From Trueperaceae bacterium (GTDB taxonomy: Bacteria; Deinococcota; Deinococci; Deinococcales; Trueperaceae), in contig PXAU01000197.1 in assembly GCA_003567075.1 (NCBI GenBank), positions 1-6,586 of the forward strand: 6,586 bases of DNA, given 5' to 3'. Under the pieces are notes generated by a model. That model did no database searches, had not been told where the DNA came from, and saw only the letters and a program-made list of their open reading frames with translations. The position numbers and the translations under genes were made by a program. Below are positions 4,650 through 6,586 of this stretch, piece after piece (within the stretch, counting starts at the first letter, position 1; the number at the start of each line of letters is the position of its first letter).

Positions 4650-6586
4650 ATGCGTACCCGGTTCCTGGCCCTCAGCCTGCTCGTGCTCTTCGTCCTGGCC
4701 TCCGTGCCCTCCATCGCCGCCGCGCAGGCCTTGCCGCGCGAGGTGCGCGAACGGATCCTGGCGGCCGTCGTGGAGGTGCTGCCCTTCGACGTCGATGCTG
4801 GCCGCACGGTCGGTACGAGCGGCTCGGGCAGCATCATCAGCCCCGACGGCTTCGTCCTGACCAACTACCACGTCGTCGGCGACGACGCCAGCGGCCAGTT
4901 CTACACCTGGCACGCGATCCGTGTCACCGACCCCCAGAACCCCGACCGCGAACCCCAGCACGCCTACTGGGCGCGCTTCATCGCCGGCGATGCGCGCCAC
5001 GACCTGGCCATCATCAGGATCGAGCTCCTGGCCGACGAATCGCCGCTACCGGCCGGCACGCGCTTCCCCACCGTGCCTTTGGGCGACGCCAACACCCTGA
5101 TGCCCGGCGACCCGATCACCGTCGTCGGTTACCCAGGCATCGGTGGCGCCACGGTCACCGTCACGACCGGCATCATCAGCGGCTGGGTGGGCGAGGACTT
5201 CATGACCGGCGGCAAGCAGTGGCTCAAGACGGACGCGCGCATCTCGGGGGGCAACTCGGGCGGTGGCGCCTTCGATGAGCGCGGCCTCTTGGTCGCCGTG
5301 CCGACCTTCAAGATCCAGCGCACGGTGCGCATGTTCGAGGAGCAGAACCTGCTAAGGCCGCTGACGCTGGCGCTGCCGCTGATCGCGGCGCACGTCCCGA
5401 ACGTCGACCGCTCGGGTGGGTACGACGCGGTCCGGCCACCGACGCCATTACCGCCACCGACACCAGCGCCGGCGCCGACACCAGCACCACCACCAACACC
5501 AGCGCCGGTTCCCACGCCGGTCCCGGTGCCGCCAACGCCGGTTCCGGTACCCGGAGGCGACACGATCACGGGCGCACTCAGGCCCGGCGCCGAGACCCTC
5601 GCGAGCGGCGAGTTCGTCGACGTCGTCGAGCGCAGGTTCGAAGCCGGCGTGCCGGTCGAGCTGTACCTGCGCAGCAGCGAGTTCGACGTCTACCTCATCG
5701 TCATCGACCCGCTCGGCGAGGTCGTCCTCGAGGTCGACGACACCCCCGGCCAAGGCCTTGACGTGCGCGAGACCCTCGTCCCTCCCCAGACCGGCACCTA
5801 CCTGCTGATCGTCACCTCCGCCTTCCCCGGCGAAACCGGCGCGTACCGGCTGGACATCGCGGCCCGGCCGACCGCGACACCGCCTGACCCGGTCCGCGTG
5901 GACCCGACGGGTATGGGTGAAACCGTCACGGGGGCCTTGCGGCCGAGCGACGATCGCTTCGACAGCGGCGAGTACCTGAACGTGATCGAGCGCAGCTTCG
6001 ATGCCGGTGTGCCTGTCGAGCTGTACCTGCACAGCAGCGAGTTCGACGTCTTCCTGGCGGTCCTCTCGCCCAACGGCGATGTCGTCCTGGAGGTCGACGA
6101 CACCCCCGGCGAGGGCCTCGACGTACGCGAGACCCTCGTCCCTCCCCAGACCGGCACCTACCTGCTGATCGTCACCTCCGCCTTCCCCGGCGAAACCGGG
6201 TTCTACCAGCTCGACATCCGTCCCGGTGTCGCGCCCTCGCCGAGCGGCCCCTTCGCGATTGCGCCAGCGCCCGGTGGCGCGGCCCCCGTCCAACCACAAG
6301 CACCGCCGCGCGCAACCGATCCCTTCGTTGGGCCGCCGGCCAGCGTACTGCCCCCACACAGCGAGACCGTCGGCGGCACGTTGCAGCCTGGGGACCAGAC
6401 GCTTTCGAGCGGCGAGTACTTCCACCTCATCGAGCGCTCGTTCACCGCAGGCGCGCCCGTCGAGCTCTACCTTCGCAGCAGCGAGTTCGACGTCTACATG
6501 GCCGTGGTCGCGCCCAACGGCGACGTGCTGTTCGAGGTCGACGACACGCCCGGCGAGGGCCTCGACGTGCGCGAGACCTTCGAGCC
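4650..6586 (+). CDS. Exported trypsin-like serine protease with repeated PPC domains (cut by window edge)
   Basis: The visible 645 residues begin with a clear signal peptide (hydrophobic 5-19, then SIAAAQA with likely cleavage near 25-27). The protease domain (about 30-260) is of the S1/trypsin-2 type: H74 in TNYHVV, D118 in RHDLAIIRI, and S203 in GNSGG form a complete catalytic triad. There is no PDZ domain, unlike HtrA/DegP. A proline-rich linker of about 41 residues (263-303, Pro with Thr, Ala and Val) follows. Three tandem domains then begin near 304, 424 and 572, the third cut by the window end. Each has the pattern G-x-L-x-P...SGEY/F...VIER-F-x-AG-PVELYL-SSEFDVYL...DDTPG-GLDVRET..., and the two complete ones end TGTYLLIVTSAFPGETG-Y-LDI. 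This fits the bacterial pre-peptidase C-terminal (PPC) fold, which is common on secreted proteases. Domains 2 and 3 are joined by a second Pro/Ala-rich spacer (about 525-570). The likely role is an extracellular or surface protease; the substrate is unknown. The C-terminus, any anchor and the repeat count lie outside the window. Confidence 0.92.
   Translation, partial: MRTRFLALSLLVLFVLASVPSIAAAQALPREVRERILAAVVEVLPFDVDAGRTVGTSGSGSIISPDGFVLTNYHVVGDDASGQFYTWHAIRVTDPQNPDREPQHAYWARFIAGDARHDLAIIRIELLADESPLPAGTRFPTVPLGDANTLMPGDPITVVGYPGIGGATVTVTTGIISGWVGEDFMTGGKQWLKTDARISGGNSGGGAFDERGLLVAVPTFKIQRTVRMFEEQNLLRPLTLALPLIAAHVPNVDRSGGYDAVRPPTPLPPPTPAPAPTPAPPPTPAPVPTPVPVPPTPVPVPGGDTITGALRPGAETLASGEFVDVVERRFEAGVPVELYLRSSEFDVYLIVIDPLGEVVLEVDDTPGQGLDVRETLVPPQTGTYLLIVTSAFPGETGAYRLDIAARPTATPPDPVRVDPTGMGETVTGALRPSDDRFDSGEYLNVIERSFDAGVPVELYLHSSEFDVFLAVLSPNGDVVLEVDDTPGEGLDVRETLVPPQTGTYLLIVTSAFPGETGFYQLDIRPGVAPSPSGPFAIAPAPGGAAPVQPQAPPRATDPFVGPPASVLPPHSETVGGTLQPGDQTLSSGEYFHLIERSFTAGAPVELYLRSSEFDVYMAVVAPNGDVLFEVDDTPGEGLDVRETFE
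5766..6199 (+). repeat. 74-bp identical direct repeats within the PPC domains
   Basis: Bases 5766-5839 and 6126-6199 are identical over 74 positions, exactly 360 bases (120 codons) apart. They encode the C-terminal strands of PPC domains 1 and 2. Flanking parts of the same two domains differ at many bases, and domain 3 already differs at the matching point near 6582. Identity that includes silent positions suggests recent duplication or gene conversion. Confidence 0.95.

Noticed and set aside
4650..5430. HtrA/DegP-type periplasmic protease
   Set aside because: The catalytic domain is similar, but no PDZ domain follows; a proline-rich linker and PPC domains do.
5448..6425. A 325-codon minus-strand open frame opposite the protease
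   Set aside because: Its apparent internal peptide repeats simply mirror the PPC repeats on the coding strand, and its sequence has no recognisable domain.

Overview
The window is GC-rich bacterial chromosome, tightly packed, with G or C at most third codon positions. It holds no mobile element, CRISPR array, tRNA or rRNA. The cold-shock protein has a Deinococcus-like core (an LNEGDEVEF...KGPQAKN arrangement). Together with the GC content this points loosely to the Deinococcota, perhaps a Truepera-like lineage. That placement is inference; another high-GC phylum is possible.

Layout. The left 3.8 kb is read leftwards as a probable transcription unit: pepF (M3-family oligoendopeptidase F, 3844 to 2024), a secreted M23-type metallopeptidase (2027 to 1287, overlapping the pepF stop by 4 bases), and, after a 111-base gap, ppdK (pyruvate, phosphate dikinase), whose N-terminal 391 residues lie in the window before it runs off the left edge. 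The right part is read rightwards: a small cold-shock protein gene (4084-4326) closed by a strong intrinsic terminator (4359-4394), then a 17-bp tandem repeat (4428-4523), then an exported trypsin-like serine protease (from 4650). The protease has a proline-rich linker and at least three PPC-type C-terminal domains, and runs off the right edge.

Control regions. The 239-base divergent gap (3845-4083) between pepF and the cold-shock gene holds a perfect 12-bp palindrome, two plausible face-to-face promoters that share a -10 region, and a possible leader hairpin before the cold-shock start. The 323-base gap 4327-4649 holds the terminator, the tandem repeat, and nested inverted repeats ahead of the protease.

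How the genes fit together. PPDK is central carbon metabolism (pyruvate/PEP interconversion). PepF trims short peptides in the cytosol. The M23 enzyme probably cuts cell-wall peptides outside the membrane, and the PPC protease is a secreted protein-degrading enzyme. A shared theme of peptide and cell-wall turnover can be proposed for pepF and M23 because they are translationally overlapped, but nothing proves it. I see no clearly new multi-gene system. The most unusual items are the tandem repeat that shares an 11-mer with the neighbouring terminator, the 74-bp identical blocks in the PPC domains, and the organisation of the divergent promoter region.
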